Notes: generated from the letters alone by a model not told the origin. Positions 25,483 through 34,733 are shown, numbered from the stretch's first letter. The stretch is DNA of 64,000 bases from Pseudaminobacter soli (ex Li et al. 2025) (GCF_029892515.1 NZ_JARXVF010000004.1:124001-188000), one strand, 5' to 3'. A program made the numbers and translations.

Positions 25483-26217
25483 ATGCCTGTTGGTGCCGAG
25501 AAACCAAGCGCTATGGCCGAGCAGAACAACACCAAGCCGGTGAATGGCCGCGTTGACGCCATCGACCAGGGTCGCCTCTTCGGCTGGGCTTTCGACCCCG
25601 CCGAGCCGCACAAGCGAGTGGCGATCCGCGTAATCCTGGACGGCAAGACGATCGCCGAAGCGGCTGCCGACCGCGATCGTCCCGATCTGCGGCGCAACGG
25701 CATCGGCGATGGCAAGCACGCCTTTGAGATCGCACTGCCGGAGCCAGCAGTCTCGCGCGCTTCCGATCTCGTCGTGGTAGCGGTGAGCGGGCCGGACAAC
25801 GAGCAGGCGCTGCGCTTCCCCCGCCCTAACGAGCAGGCCGCTGAAGCCCTGATCGCCGCGCCGCTCGCCAAGGTCCTCGACAGGCTGGACGTGCTGATGG
25901 CGGCGCAGCGGCAGCTGCAGATCTCCCAGCGCTCCTTCATCCGCACACAGCAGATCGACGACACCGGCGAGGCCGAGACAGTCGGGCTCATCGACATCAG
26001 CACCGCCGTTGCCAGCCTCCGCACCGAGATCACGCAGCGGCTGAGCGATCTCGACGTCCATCTGATGCGGCTCGACGGTGTGGTGGCGGGAATGGAAAAG
26101 ACACTTAGCGGACTGCAGAAGCGCTCCAACGGGGAGTTAAAGCCGTTGCTGCTGTTGCTTTTCGTCCTGGTGGGTTTTGCGGCGGGTGCCGCCATGACCC
26201 TCCTTGCCAGGATCTGA
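25483..26217 (+). CDS. wgeE: C-terminally anchored membrane protein of the EPS operon
   Basis: 244-residue protein of unknown function. Residues ~18-100 form a beta-rich module with a GRLFGWAFDP motif (also seen in WgeF). Residues ~120-215 are helical with coiled-coil periodicity (VGLIDISTAVASLRTEITQRLSDL). The end is a single hydrophobic helix LLLLLFVLVGFAAGAAMTLLA, so the bulk should face the cytoplasm. It may tether glycosyltransferases to the membrane, an inference from the layout. By order corresponds to wgeE (expE5). Confidence 0.7.
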   Translation: MPVGAEKPSAMAEQNNTKPVNGRVDAIDQGRLFGWAFDPAEPHKRVAIRVILDGKTIAEAAADRDRPDLRRNGIGDGKHAFEIALPEPAVSRASDLVVVAVSGPDNEQALRFPRPNEQAAEALIAAPLAKVLDRLDVLMAAQRQLQISQRSFIRTQQIDDTGEAETVGLIDISTAVASLRTEITQRLSDLDVHLMRLDGVVAGMEKTLSGLQKRSNGELKPLLLLLFVLVGFAAGAAMTLLARI

Positions 26218-26219
26218 CC

Positions 26220-28430
26220 ATGCTGGCCGTGGAAAATGGACCTCCCCCATCCCTGATCGCCGCGCCCCGGCGTACCGGCAGGATCCCCAGAGCCGGAAGG
26301 GTTACCGGTTGCCCGATCGGCAGTTCCACTCTGCTCGTGATCGGCACGGGCGGCCCGCTGCCAAACGCGGCACGGACAACACTGAATGACGATCCCGCCG
26401 AGATCTCCTCTGCCACCATCATCAGCTGGCGATTGGGGACACCGTTGCCGACCGCCACGCACGGCTTCGCGGCCCTTCTGCCCACGAACAGCGCGGTTAG
26501 CGCATTCGCGACCGCGCAGTTCGAACAGGAAGGCGCGCCAAAGCGCTACGTCTTCACGCCTCGAACGGTCTCGGTGAACGAAGCTGCCGTGCTGCTGGCC
26601 GAGCTTTGCGGCAACCAACTGGCCGCTACCATCGACGGTTTGGCGGATTTGCTCATCGCGGCGCCGTCCGACCCTGACAGGCTGTCGGCCATGGTCGCCC
26701 TGGTGAAGGCGGCGCATGGGAGCAACGGCTTCATCGAGTTGCTTGGCGAAGGCCAGGACGGGGAGATCTTCCTGCAAGGTTGGGCCCATGACGTCATGCC
26801 TGGCATGGCCCAAGCAGTGGTCGACGGCGACAGGCCTTCGGTCGCGGATAGCGCAATTGCCGTTTACGCACGGCAGGACGTTCCCCAGGGAGCCTCGGCC
26901 TTTGCCGGACTTCTCGATTTGGACGGGCCGTTCAGTCCTGGCAGCATCGATGGCCTCGTCTGGCGCGGCCGCCGTGGCTGGCGCCACGTGGCCGTCCACG
27001 AGCGCAAGCTGATTGCTGGACCGCTGGAAACACCCGGCCACGTCCGCTCGGTGCTGCTGCGGGCAAACAGCACGCCCCAAACTCTGCTGCGTCTGCGCAC
27101 GGCGGCCAACAGCTTCGACGGCACTGAGACGGTGTCGAGCCTGCCCCTTCCGGTCCGCATGGGCGTAGACAACGTATTCCAGGTCGACAGCACAGGCTTT
27201 CTAGTCTCCGGCTGGCTGCTTGACCCGGACAGTCATGTCCAAAGCGTGAAGTTGCGCCGTCACAACGGCGAAGAACGGCTCGACGGCGGCTGGAGCCGGC
27301 TCGACCGGACCGATGTGACCGATGCCTTCGCAGACCACCCCGCCTTCCCGCGCGCATTCGGCCACGGCAGCCACAGGCATGGCTTCGTCGCCCATGCGCG
27401 GTTACCGGATGGCGATCCGTCTTCGGCCCTCTACCTGGAACTCACATTGCGCGACACCCGTCGCGCCTTCATGCCGCTCTCGCCCTTGCGAGCTACAGCG
27501 CGCCTCGCGGCGGTGCGCCAGATGCACGCCATCGACCCATCCGATTGGGCACTGCCGGAGCTCATAGATCGCCAGATTGTCCCGCTTCTCTGCACCTCGG
27601 AAAGGGTGTCACCAACGGTGGACACCGTCGTCGATCCGGGTCCGTTCGAGGCGGCTGACGGCCCGCCCATTGTCATCAGCGTCGGGGAAAACGACGAGGA
27701 CGGCATCGCTCCGCTTCTTGCCTTGCTGGCGATCGACCCCGAAACGAAGCGCGCTCCGATAGCCCTTGTAGTGCCCTCGGAGCGCTTTCATCGGCAGGTA
27801 GCCCGGATAGGGAAGCTCGCCGCGTTCTACGGCCTCTCGCTCAGGCTGGTCTCGGCCGGAGAGGCGGGCGACGCCTATGACCTTCTCGAGGCCGGGGCGC
27901 GGGCACTATCGTCGGACACAGTAGTCCTGCTTTCAGCATCGTTGGTGCCGCACAAGGCCGGCTGGTATCGCAAGCTTGTCGCCACCCAGGCATCGCTCGA
28001 AAACAGCATCGTCTCCCCTACCCTCGCTTATGAGGACTATTCTGTCCGTTGGGCGGGGACCTGGCCCGCGCGTCGCTACGAAGGCTACCCAATCAGCGCG
28101 GTGACCGGGCTCAAGCTGACGTCTGTTACAGCCGCATCGCTCGAATGCTGCGTGCTGCCACGCGAGGCCCTCGTCGAGGCCGGCGGCTTCGCAGGGGGAT
28201 ATCTCGGCTCTCGGGAAAAGGGCTTGGACCTCGGCCTGCGCCTCAGCCGCGACGGCGTTGCCTCCTACTGGCTGCCATCCGTGCAGATGCTTGGTTCTGA
28301 CCAGACGTCGAGCACAGCCACGTCGGCGATGGGCGCTCTCGTCGAGAGCATCGATCGCAAGATTCTCGATGCCCGTGGCATGGCTGAGCTAGCCGGCAAA
28401 GGAAACCCATCGGAGGGGCCTCGCACATGA
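26220..28430 (+). CDS. wgeF: Large GT2-like protein, degenerate
   Basis: 736-residue protein starting 2 nt after wgeE. It holds two beta-rich modules around FLQGWAHDV (about residue 180) and FLVSGWLLDPDSHV (about 325), of the same type as in WgeE. The last ~240 residues look like a GT2 fold (PIVISVGENDEDGIAPLLALL, VVLLSASLVPHKAGWYRKLV, then a SREKGLDLGLRLSRDG segment) but the DxD metal motif is replaced by LSAS and GNE-type motifs are missing. I suggest a non-catalytic or highly divergent transferase. By order corresponds to wgeF (expE6). Confidence 0.65.
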   Translation: MLAVENGPPPSLIAAPRRTGRIPRAGRVTGCPIGSSTLLVIGTGGPLPNAARTTLNDDPAEISSATIISWRLGTPLPTATHGFAALLPTNSAVSAFATAQFEQEGAPKRYVFTPRTVSVNEAAVLLAELCGNQLAATIDGLADLLIAAPSDPDRLSAMVALVKAAHGSNGFIELLGEGQDGEIFLQGWAHDVMPGMAQAVVDGDRPSVADSAIAVYARQDVPQGASAFAGLLDLDGPFSPGSIDGLVWRGRRGWRHVAVHERKLIAGPLETPGHVRSVLLRANSTPQTLLRLRTAANSFDGTETVSSLPLPVRMGVDNVFQVDSTGFLVSGWLLDPDSHVQSVKLRRHNGEERLDGGWSRLDRTDVTDAFADHPAFPRAFGHGSHRHGFVAHARLPDGDPSSALYLELTLRDTRRAFMPLSPLRATARLAAVRQMHAIDPSDWALPELIDRQIVPLLCTSERVSPTVDTVVDPGPFEAADGPPIVISVGENDEDGIAPLLALLAIDPETKRAPIALVVPSERFHRQVARIGKLAAFYGLSLRLVSAGEAGDAYDLLEAGARALSSDTVVLLSASLVPHKAGWYRKLVATQASLENSIVSPTLAYEDYSVRWAGTWPARRYEGYPISAVTGLKLTSVTAASLECCVLPREALVEAGGFAGGYLGSREKGLDLGLRLSRDGVASYWLPSVQMLGSDQTSSTATSAMGALVESIDRKILDARGMAELAGKGNPSEGPRT

Positions 28431-29746
28431 CCGAGCAACTTCGGGTCCTCGTCGTCTCGCACGGACATCCCGCGCTCGCGCTGGGTGGTGCCGAAATCGC
28501 GTCCCACAGCCTGCACCAGGGCCTGAATTCACTGCCCAATGTGGAATCGGTCTATCTGGCCCGCGTCGGCCAACCCTCTCCGCGGCACGCGGCTTCGGCC
28601 CTCATGAACCTCGGTTCGACCGAGGACGAACTGCTGTTCCACGCCGACGACTACAACCACTTCTTCCTCTCCAACCGCGATACCGAGGCTCTCCAACACG
28701 ACCTCGTGCGCTTCGTTCGCGACGCCCGGCCCCATGTCGTTCACTTCCATCATGTGCTGGGCCTGGGGATGGAAGCGCTTTATGCGGTGCGCGAGGCCCT
28801 GCCGCAGTCGGTCGTTCTGTTGACGTTCCACGAATACCTGTCGATTTGCCACAACCATGGCCAGATGGTTAAGCGGCCAACCGGACTGCTCTGCAGGGAG
28901 GCATCCCCCATCGCCTGCCACGGGTGCTTTCCCGAAATACCCGTCTCGCAATTCCTGAAGCGCGAGCGGTTTGCGCGCGGAATGCTCGAACTGGCCGACG
29001 CCTTCGTTTCCCCGAGTATGTTTCTGGCCGAACGTTACGCGCAATGGGGGATCGAGGCGGACAAGCTGTCGGTCATCGAGAACGGGATCGCAATGGGGGA
29101 AGCCGCGCCCGCGCGCGAGCTGCCGCCCCATAACCCCCGTCGGAACCGCTTCGCCTATTTCGGACAATTGACGCCGTTCAAGGGTGTCGACGTGCTGATC
29201 GACGCGGTCTCGCGGGTGCCGCAGGACATCTGGGGCGACGACGCCTGCCTGATGATCTTCGGCGGCAATCTCGAGCGCCAGCCGCCCGATTTCCAGGAGC
29301 GCCTGAAGAAGCTCATCGACGATGCTGGGCGCCGCGTGCGCTTCTACGGCGCCTACCAGAATGCCGACATGCCGCGTCTGATCCGCTCTGTGGATTGGGT
29401 CGTGATGCCGTCCACCTGGTGGGAAAACTCGCCGCTGGTGATCCAGGAAGCGCTGCACCACCGCAGGCCCATCATCTGCTCCGATATTGGTGGCATGGCC
29501 GAAAAGGTGCGGGACGGCAATGACGGACTGCATTTCCGCGCAGGCAGCGCGCAGGATCTCGCCGATCGCCTGGCGGAGGTGCTGAGCGATTCCCAGGGCT
29601 GGGACCGGCTGCGGGCCTCAATGAGGCAGCCAACGAGCCACATCGATTGCGCCCGCGAACACGTCGAGCTCTACCGTCGGCTGCTGCGCCAGGATCATGG
29701 CGACGCCGCCGCCCACCGCACCGCCCTCCTTCCAATAGCGAGTTAG
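28427..29746 (+). CDS. wgeG: Family 4-type glycosyltransferase
   Basis: 439-residue GT-B enzyme closely resembling wgeD. Motifs include VVSHGHPALALGGAEIASHSLH, LLTFHEYLSICHNHGQM, VIENGIAMG, FAYFGQLTPFKGVDVLIDAV and STWWENSPLVIQEALHHRRPIICSDIGGM. It overlaps wgeF by 4 nt (ATGA). Likely adds one sugar of the EPS repeat. Corresponds to wgeG (expE7). Confidence 0.87.
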   Translation: MTEQLRVLVVSHGHPALALGGAEIASHSLHQGLNSLPNVESVYLARVGQPSPRHAASALMNLGSTEDELLFHADDYNHFFLSNRDTEALQHDLVRFVRDARPHVVHFHHVLGLGMEALYAVREALPQSVVLLTFHEYLSICHNHGQMVKRPTGLLCREASPIACHGCFPEIPVSQFLKRERFARGMLELADAFVSPSMFLAERYAQWGIEADKLSVIENGIAMGEAAPARELPPHNPRRNRFAYFGQLTPFKGVDVLIDAVSRVPQDIWGDDACLMIFGGNLERQPPDFQERLKKLIDDAGRRVRFYGAYQNADMPRLIRSVDWVVMPSTWWENSPLVIQEALHHRRPIICSDIGGMAEKVRDGNDGLHFRAGSAQDLADRLAEVLSDSQGWDRLRASMRQPTSHIDCAREHVELYRRLLRQDHGDAAAHRTALLPIAS

Positions 29747-29753
29747 ACAGTCC

Positions 29754-30935
29754 ATGGCACGCATACTCGTGATGATACCCTCGGGCGAGGTATACGGGCG
29801 CGACAATGTCCGCTGGTACCGGCACTCCGACATTCAAAGAAGCATCAACAGCTATCACAATATCGGAGATGCATTTGTCTTCGATTCTTCGCTGAAGCTT
29901 CTGAGCTACGACAAGCTCGGCGTTCTCGAGATCTCGGAATTCAAACCGGACCTCGTTGATCGGCTACGCGACGAGTATGACTATGTTTTCCTGCGTGGGT
30001 CCAACTACATCCACAACTCGATGAACTGGGAGCAGGCCGTTCCGACCCTGAGGCGGCTTGGCCTGCCCATCATCGGCTTCGGTATCGGCGCCCAGGCACC
30101 GGCGAAGGGCAAGATCCAGCTCTCGGACCAAACGCAGGAACTGCTCCATCTCATGGCTGACTCAACCACGTCCATCGGGGTGCGCGGCGCCTACACGGCT
30201 GAGGTGCTAGGGGACATCGGTATTCACAACACCCGCATCATCGGTTGCCCAACGGCCTTTCGCCGCAACGACCCCGAATTGCGCATCAAGCTCCCTCCGC
30301 TGGACAGCATCCGGAAGGTCGGCATCACCATCCGTCGCGAAGTCTCTCCAGACTACGCCAAGGACATAGGGCAATACCTGACCTTCCACCGCGACTTGGT
30401 GAAAACCATGGCTCGCCGCTTTGATGCGGTGCTGATGACACAAGGGGAAGTCGAGGAAAAGAAGCTTGTACTTGGAACGGAGACGCAGCGGGACGATGCA
30501 ATGGATGCCTTGAGGGCGCACCCATGGACTGCCGCCTGGTATCTCGACGAGGAGATGGTGCGGCTCTATTGCGAACGGCTGTTCTATTCGGATGTCGTTG
30601 CAGACTATGAAGAGCTCGTGCGCTCGCTGGACCTGGTCCTGGGCTATCGCCTGCACGGCAACCTCATGGCGCTCGCCAACGGGATTCCGTCGATCTATTT
30701 CACTTATGACAGCAGGACGGTCGAGTTTGCGGAGACATTCCAGATCCCCAGCTTCGACGTCTTCAGCGGAAGGACGTTTGTTCCTGACGAATACTTGGAT
30801 CAGTCACTTTTCGACAAATATAACCGCGCCTGGCAGCGCATCTATGTCGAAATGTACAATTTCCTGACTGAAAACGGCGTTGCTCATCAGATGATCAACA
30901 CCGGCGAACCCCAGAGCATTTCAAAAGTCGCATGA
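29754..30935 (+). CDS. wgeH: Polysaccharide pyruvyl transferase family protein
   Basis: 393-residue third member of the pyruvyl transferase family in this locus, more distant from the tandem pair at 8060-10452. Visible are VFLRGSNYIHNSMNWEQAV, LPIIGFGIGAQAP, SIGVRGAYTAEVLGDIG, IIGCPTAFRRN and VLGYRLHGNLMALANGIPSIYFTYDSR. Presumed to transfer pyruvate, or a related group, onto the EPS. By order corresponds to wgeH (expE8). Confidence 0.78.
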   Translation: MARILVMIPSGEVYGRDNVRWYRHSDIQRSINSYHNIGDAFVFDSSLKLLSYDKLGVLEISEFKPDLVDRLRDEYDYVFLRGSNYIHNSMNWEQAVPTLRRLGLPIIGFGIGAQAPAKGKIQLSDQTQELLHLMADSTTSIGVRGAYTAEVLGDIGIHNTRIIGCPTAFRRNDPELRIKLPPLDSIRKVGITIRREVSPDYAKDIGQYLTFHRDLVKTMARRFDAVLMTQGEVEEKKLVLGTETQRDDAMDALRAHPWTAAWYLDEEMVRLYCERLFYSDVVADYEELVRSLDLVLGYRLHGNLMALANGIPSIYFTYDSRTVEFAETFQIPSFDVFSGRTFVPDEYLDQSLFDKYNRAWQRIYVEMYNFLTENGVAHQMINTGEPQSISKVA

Positions 30936-30952
30936 ACCGGAGGGCTACCCCA

Positions 30953-31840
30953 ATGCACCAGAAGATTCGCAAGGCCATCATTCCTGCCGCCGGATTCGGG
31001 ACGCGCATGCTTCCGGCGACCAAGAGCATCCCGAAGGAACTTCTAACGATCGTCGACCGGCCCGTGCTGGACTACATCGTCGCCGAGGCCTTCGCCTCGG
31101 GGATTGAACATGTGATCATCGTCACCGGGCGCATGAAGGGCGCCATCGAAGACCATTTCGACCACGCCTTCGAACTCGATGTCAGCCTGCGCAGTGCCGG
31201 CAAGCAGCCTTTGGCCGATCGCATAGCACAGAACACTCCGGGGGCCGGAGCGATTTCCTTCGTGCGCCAGCAGCAGGCACGGGGTCTCGGCCACGCGGTA
31301 TGGACGGCCCGGCACATCATCGGAGACGAGCCCTTCGCAGTGCTTCTGCCCGACATGCTCATGATCTCCGAGAGGCCATGCCTGAAGTCCATGGTCAATC
31401 TCTATAGTTGCCACGGCGGCAACGTGATCGCAGTAGAGCGATGCGCGCCCGAGGACACCCACAAATTCGGCATCGTCTCGCTCAAGCCGACGGCCGATGA
31501 CCAGGTGGTGACCGGCCTTGTCGAGAAACCTGCCCCCGGCACTGCCCCCAGCAATCTCTTCATTTCCGGGCGCTACATCCTGCAGCCCGAAATCTTCGAC
31601 ATACTTGAGAGGCAGGCGCCGGGAGCCGGCGGCGAAATCCAGCTCACCGACGCCATGATCACGTTGATTGAAAATCAGGAGATCCGACCCTTCGAGTTCT
31701 GCGGTCGCACCTTCGATTGCGGTTCGCCAGCCGGCTTCGTGGCTGCCAACCTGCATATGGCGACCGCGCGCGCCGACCTTGCGCCTTACATCGGGATCGA
31801 GATGGAAGCCCTTTCGTCGGCGCGGCGTGCAGTGGCTTGA
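30953..31840 (+). CDS. galU: UTP-glucose-1-phosphate uridylyltransferase
   Basis: 295-residue enzyme making UDP-glucose, the donor for glucose and, after epimerisation, galactose units. Motifs are IRKAIIPAAGFGTRMLPATKSIPKELL at the N-terminus, GLGHAVW, LLPDML, LVEKPAP and GGEIQLTDAM. The ATG at 30953 is preferred because GGAGGG lies 8 nt upstream; an ATG at 30932 would overlap wgeH by 4 nt and add seven residues. It extends the wge operon with a precursor gene that the classic eight-gene S. meliloti wge set does not have, as far as I recall. Confidence 0.9.
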   Translation: MHQKIRKAIIPAAGFGTRMLPATKSIPKELLTIVDRPVLDYIVAEAFASGIEHVIIVTGRMKGAIEDHFDHAFELDVSLRSAGKQPLADRIAQNTPGAGAISFVRQQQARGLGHAVWTARHIIGDEPFAVLLPDMLMISERPCLKSMVNLYSCHGGNVIAVERCAPEDTHKFGIVSLKPTADDQVVTGLVEKPAPGTAPSNLFISGRYILQPEIFDILERQAPGAGGEIQLTDAMITLIENQEIRPFEFCGRTFDCGSPAGFVAANLHMATARADLAPYIGIEMEALSSARRAVA

Positions 31841-31850
31841 TAGCGCAGTT

Positions 31851-31916
31851 GGGGAGTAGGCGATATGGCAGTAGGTCTGCGATCAGCTTGCCTGCTGCCC
31901 TACCCTCTTACTCCCC
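31851..31916. terminator. Bidirectional hairpin between galU and the oxoamine synthase gene
   Basis: GGGGAGTA (31851-31858) pairs with TACTCCCC (31909-31916), and an inner GGCAGTAGG/CCTGCTGCC pairing extends the stem. It spans the 67-nt gap between two convergent genes and runs into the last codons of the minus-strand gene. It likely ends transcription from both sides. Confidence 0.55.
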
Positions 31917-33206
31917 GATTTCCGCCAACTCCGCCGAGGCGCTGTCCATCGCTCTATTGAACGCGGCAACCATGGTATCGACGTCCTCGGCTGAATGGCC
32001 GGCCATGACCTGGAAGCGGAACCGGGATTGTCCCAATGGGACGGCCGGAAATTCCACCAGGTTGGCAATTCCCCCGAATATCGAGAGATATTTCGAGGCC
32101 AGCCGTCCCAGGGCTTCACCGCCGACGCGAACCGGAACGATAGGCGAAGGCTCTCCCAGCACTTCGCGGCCGGTGCGCGCCATGGACTCGCGCAAATGAT
32201 TGACGTTATCGCGCAGCCTGTGCCGCAACTCTTTGCCTTCGTCCGCCCGGATGATCGAAAGTGCCTCCAGAACCGTTGCGGCCTGGGCTGGCGACAGAGC
32301 ATTCGAGAATGTGTGCGGCGCGCTGTAATATCTCAGATATTCGGCGGCGGCCCGCGTCTTGACGGCCACAAAGCCGCCGTTGGAGGCGAAGGTTTTTGAG
32401 AAGCTCCCGATGATGATGTCGATCTCGTCGAGCATTCCCTGCTGGCCGATGTGGCCAAGACCGTCCTCGCCCATGCAGCCGAAGTCATGAGCGCAGTCGA
32501 CCAGCAGACTGGCCCCGTGGGCGTCGCAGACACTTCGAAGCGCCCTGAGATCAGGGGTGTCCGAGTGCATTGAAAAAAGGCTCTCCGTCACGACGAGAAT
32601 GTTGTTCTTCGTGTCCGCCGCGCGAATGTTCGCCAACCTGCGGGCCACCGCTTCAGTGTCAAGATGCCGGAAGTAATGCACCTTTTGAGTTGCGGCCGCT
32701 GCTCCCGCCTGGAGGCAGGAATGCGCCAGCAGATCCATCACCACATGATCATCCGAACGGACAAAGCCCTGGATGGCACCATATCCGGCGGCCCAGCCGG
32801 TCGGATAAAGCACGACCTCACGGCCCCCGAGGAATTCCGAAAAAGTCTCCGACAACTGCAGCGAATAGGCGGTGTTGCCGAGAAGAGCGGCAGAACCCGC
32901 GCTATGAACGCCATATTTGTCGATCGCCGCCATTGCTGCAGCCTTGATCCTCGGGTGAGAGGCCAGGCTCAGATAGTCCTGCGAGGCAAAATTGACGCCA
33001 AAGCTGTCTTCTCCGACGTCGGACCTGATCTCCGATCGCGGCCGGGGTGCCGAAGACGTCGAGCGGGCATAGGGCCACAAGCCATGCTGGCGGCGAAGAT
33101 CCTGCCAGCTGAAGAAGCTGTCGGTGCGCGACATGAGGCCGCTATTCTTCGAGGCGCGATAGTCCTTCAGACTGCCGGACAGTGCAGCCTTGGGTATTGC
33201 TTTCAT
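31908..33206 (-). CDS. PLP-dependent alpha-oxoamine synthase family protein
   Basis: 432-residue fold-type I PLP enzyme of the family of BioF, 2-amino-3-ketobutyrate CoA ligase, serine palmitoyltransferase and CqsA. It has the NFASQDYLSLASHPRI start of the core, GNTAYSLQLSETFSEFLG, VDCAHDFGCMG and the Schiff-base Lys in GSFSKTFASNGGFV. It should condense an amino acid with an acyl-thioester and release CO2. The extra ~65 N-terminal residues are not recognised. No acyl carrier or biotin genes are nearby, so biotin synthesis is unlikely; sphingolipid-like or aminoketone signal synthesis are alternatives. Substrates cannot be read from the sequence. Confidence 0.75.
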   Translation of the reverse strand: MKAIPKAALSGSLKDYRASKNSGLMSRTDSFFSWQDLRRQHGLWPYARSTSSAPRPRSEIRSDVGEDSFGVNFASQDYLSLASHPRIKAAAMAAIDKYGVHSAGSAALLGNTAYSLQLSETFSEFLGGREVVLYPTGWAAGYGAIQGFVRSDDHVVMDLLAHSCLQAGAAAATQKVHYFRHLDTEAVARRLANIRAADTKNNILVVTESLFSMHSDTPDLRALRSVCDAHGASLLVDCAHDFGCMGEDGLGHIGQQGMLDEIDIIIGSFSKTFASNGGFVAVKTRAAAEYLRYYSAPHTFSNALSPAQAATVLEALSIIRADEGKELRHRLRDNVNHLRESMARTGREVLGEPSPIVPVRVGGEALGRLASKYLSIFGGIANLVEFPAVPLGQSRFRFQVMAGHSAEDVDTMVAAFNRAMDSASAELAEIGE

Positions 33207-33266
33207 GGGCAGAGCGTCTCTCTCGTTCGGTGTGGGGCTCGCGGACCGAGCCCCTTGGCCGAATCC

Positions 33267-33830
33267 CTAAAATCTGAAATCCAGCCGCGCCTTGACGAGA
33301 TCGATCTTGCCATCAATCAGCGTCCTGTCGAACCGATTGAACTGCATGTGATCCCAGCTCACGCCGGCAGCGAGATTTTCGGTCAGGCGGTAGTCGGCAC
33401 CGGCGCCTGCCACCCAGCCCCAATCCTTCAGCCCGATGTTGGTGGTGATATAGGAGGCTCCGGCATGACCGGTAAACAGCATGCGGTCGAAGGCGAAGCC
33501 GGCGCGGGCCTTTGCCGAGGCGGCGTTTTCGACGTCGATCGGAAAGCCTTCAAAATTGATATCAAGCCGCATGTATTCGGCTTCGCCGCCGAGAACGAAG
33601 GCACCGAATTGGTGGAGATAGCCGGCGTGCGCGCCGAAAACGACGTCATCGCCCGATGAACGGAGCGGCGGAGCAAACGAGCGGTCGGCATCGCGAAGCC
33701 AGCCATGACCACCCGAAACGCCAAGATAAGGAGCGCTCCAGTCGACGGCCGCTCCACCGGCGAAGTCAGCCGCCTCGCCAGCGCTACTTGATAACAAGAA
33801 AATAAAAACGCCGAGAATCCGCGCGCTCAT
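33267..33830 (-). CDS. Small outer-membrane beta-barrel protein
   Basis: 187-residue protein with a signal peptide (about residues 1-20, ending SSAGEAAD) followed by alternating hydrophobic strands consistent with an eight-stranded barrel, ending KARLDFRF with the terminal Phe used for outer-membrane assembly. It resembles the OmpA-like/RopB/Omp25 proteins of rhizobia. It lies 60 nt downstream of nothing on its strand (its promoter is in the AT-rich gap above 33831) and 60 nt upstream of the oxoamine synthase gene, so the two may be co-transcribed. Confidence 0.78.
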   Translation of the reverse strand: MSARILGVFIFLLSSSAGEAADFAGGAAVDWSAPYLGVSGGHGWLRDADRSFAPPLRSSGDDVVFGAHAGYLHQFGAFVLGGEAEYMRLDINFEGFPIDVENAASAKARAGFAFDRMLFTGHAGASYITTNIGLKDWGWVAGAGADYRLTENLAAGVSWDHMQFNRFDRTLIDGKIDLVKARLDFRF

Positions 33831-34733
33831 CAGTGTCCTTTATCGAATCCATACAGATGAGGTCGCAATATGCAGCTTTTCATACCGCCTTCAAGCGGCT
33901 CAAAAAAGAGTAATTAATTTTCCTTTAAGTATTTCATCAGAATGACCACCCACAGTTACAATACGTTACATAATGTTACTGAAATGAAAACATTCTAATA
34001 CTTTCCTTCGAACCATAATATAGTCAACTATAAATGATGTTTTGAACACAGTATCGCGCGCCTGGATTTTAGCGCGCTAAAAAATAGCTAGCATCTACGC
34101 ATCAAATCGAGACTTGTTCATTCGTATCCGTCTGCAATCAACCGCACTCGGATAGATCCTTCTAGGCGCATGATCGCGCAGGCAAAGTAAGCTGGACTTG
34201 GCACCTTCCAGGCGACCGGCCGCTTGCTGACTGTGGCTTGGTTGTCAGGCAAGCGTATCTGTCATGATCCATCATTCCATTTTTGACGGATGTCGTGTTG
34301 TTGGAGACGTGACGGGATGAATCACGGCGCCTCTATTTCAGGCGAGAATTCCGGTCACGGCTTCCCACGACGACCAGAATGATCAGAACCGAACTTTTTG
34401 TTCTACAGGCGGATTATTTCATAAGAGGCAACGATGCCGCGCTCCTGCAGCATGTCCTCGACGTAGGACCTTTCATCACCAAGGACAACCTCATCCAAGC
34501 GGCAGCGGCGGCGCGCAGGTAGTCGATGCGAACGCTGCTTTACGACACCCAAACGTCATGGTGACGTGCTACAAGGGGCCGCTGGAGCTGAGCGCACAGG
34601 CGGCGAGAGTCGGCATGGCGGACTTCGCTATGCCGACAGTGCACACTCAGGCAAGTCCGCGCCAAAACCTAAGCCCCGAGGCTATCCCGGGTTGATGAGG
34701 CAGACGGGAGGCCGTCGCGAACGGGACGAGCGA
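33831..34733. other. Gene-poor gap before the peptide locus
   Basis: About 900 nt without an intact gene. The first 300 nt are AT-rich and should hold the promoter of the barrel-protein gene. From about 34380 to 34522 an IS6-family transposase remnant can be read on the minus strand. The rest is featureless to me. It marks a boundary between the exopolysaccharide part and the peptide/export locus. Confidence 0.5.
34380..34522 (-). pseudogene. IS6-family transposase N-terminal remnant
   Basis: Minus-strand translation from 34522 gives RSYVEDMLQERGIVASYEI followed by IRL, a TAG stop (34404-34406) and NKKFG. This matches the helix-turn-helix region of IS6/IS240-type transposases, where the order is YRDVEELLAERG, VSYETIRRW and NKFG; the expected Trp codon TGG has become TAG. 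The catalytic part is not found. It is a dead fragment that shows past IS activity at this boundary. Confidence 0.55.

Noticed and set aside
24613-27080. Long minus-strand open frames opposite wgeD-wgeF (for example 25281-27080)
   Set aside because: High-GC antisense shadows with low-complexity Arg/Ser/Ala-rich translations and no family motif.
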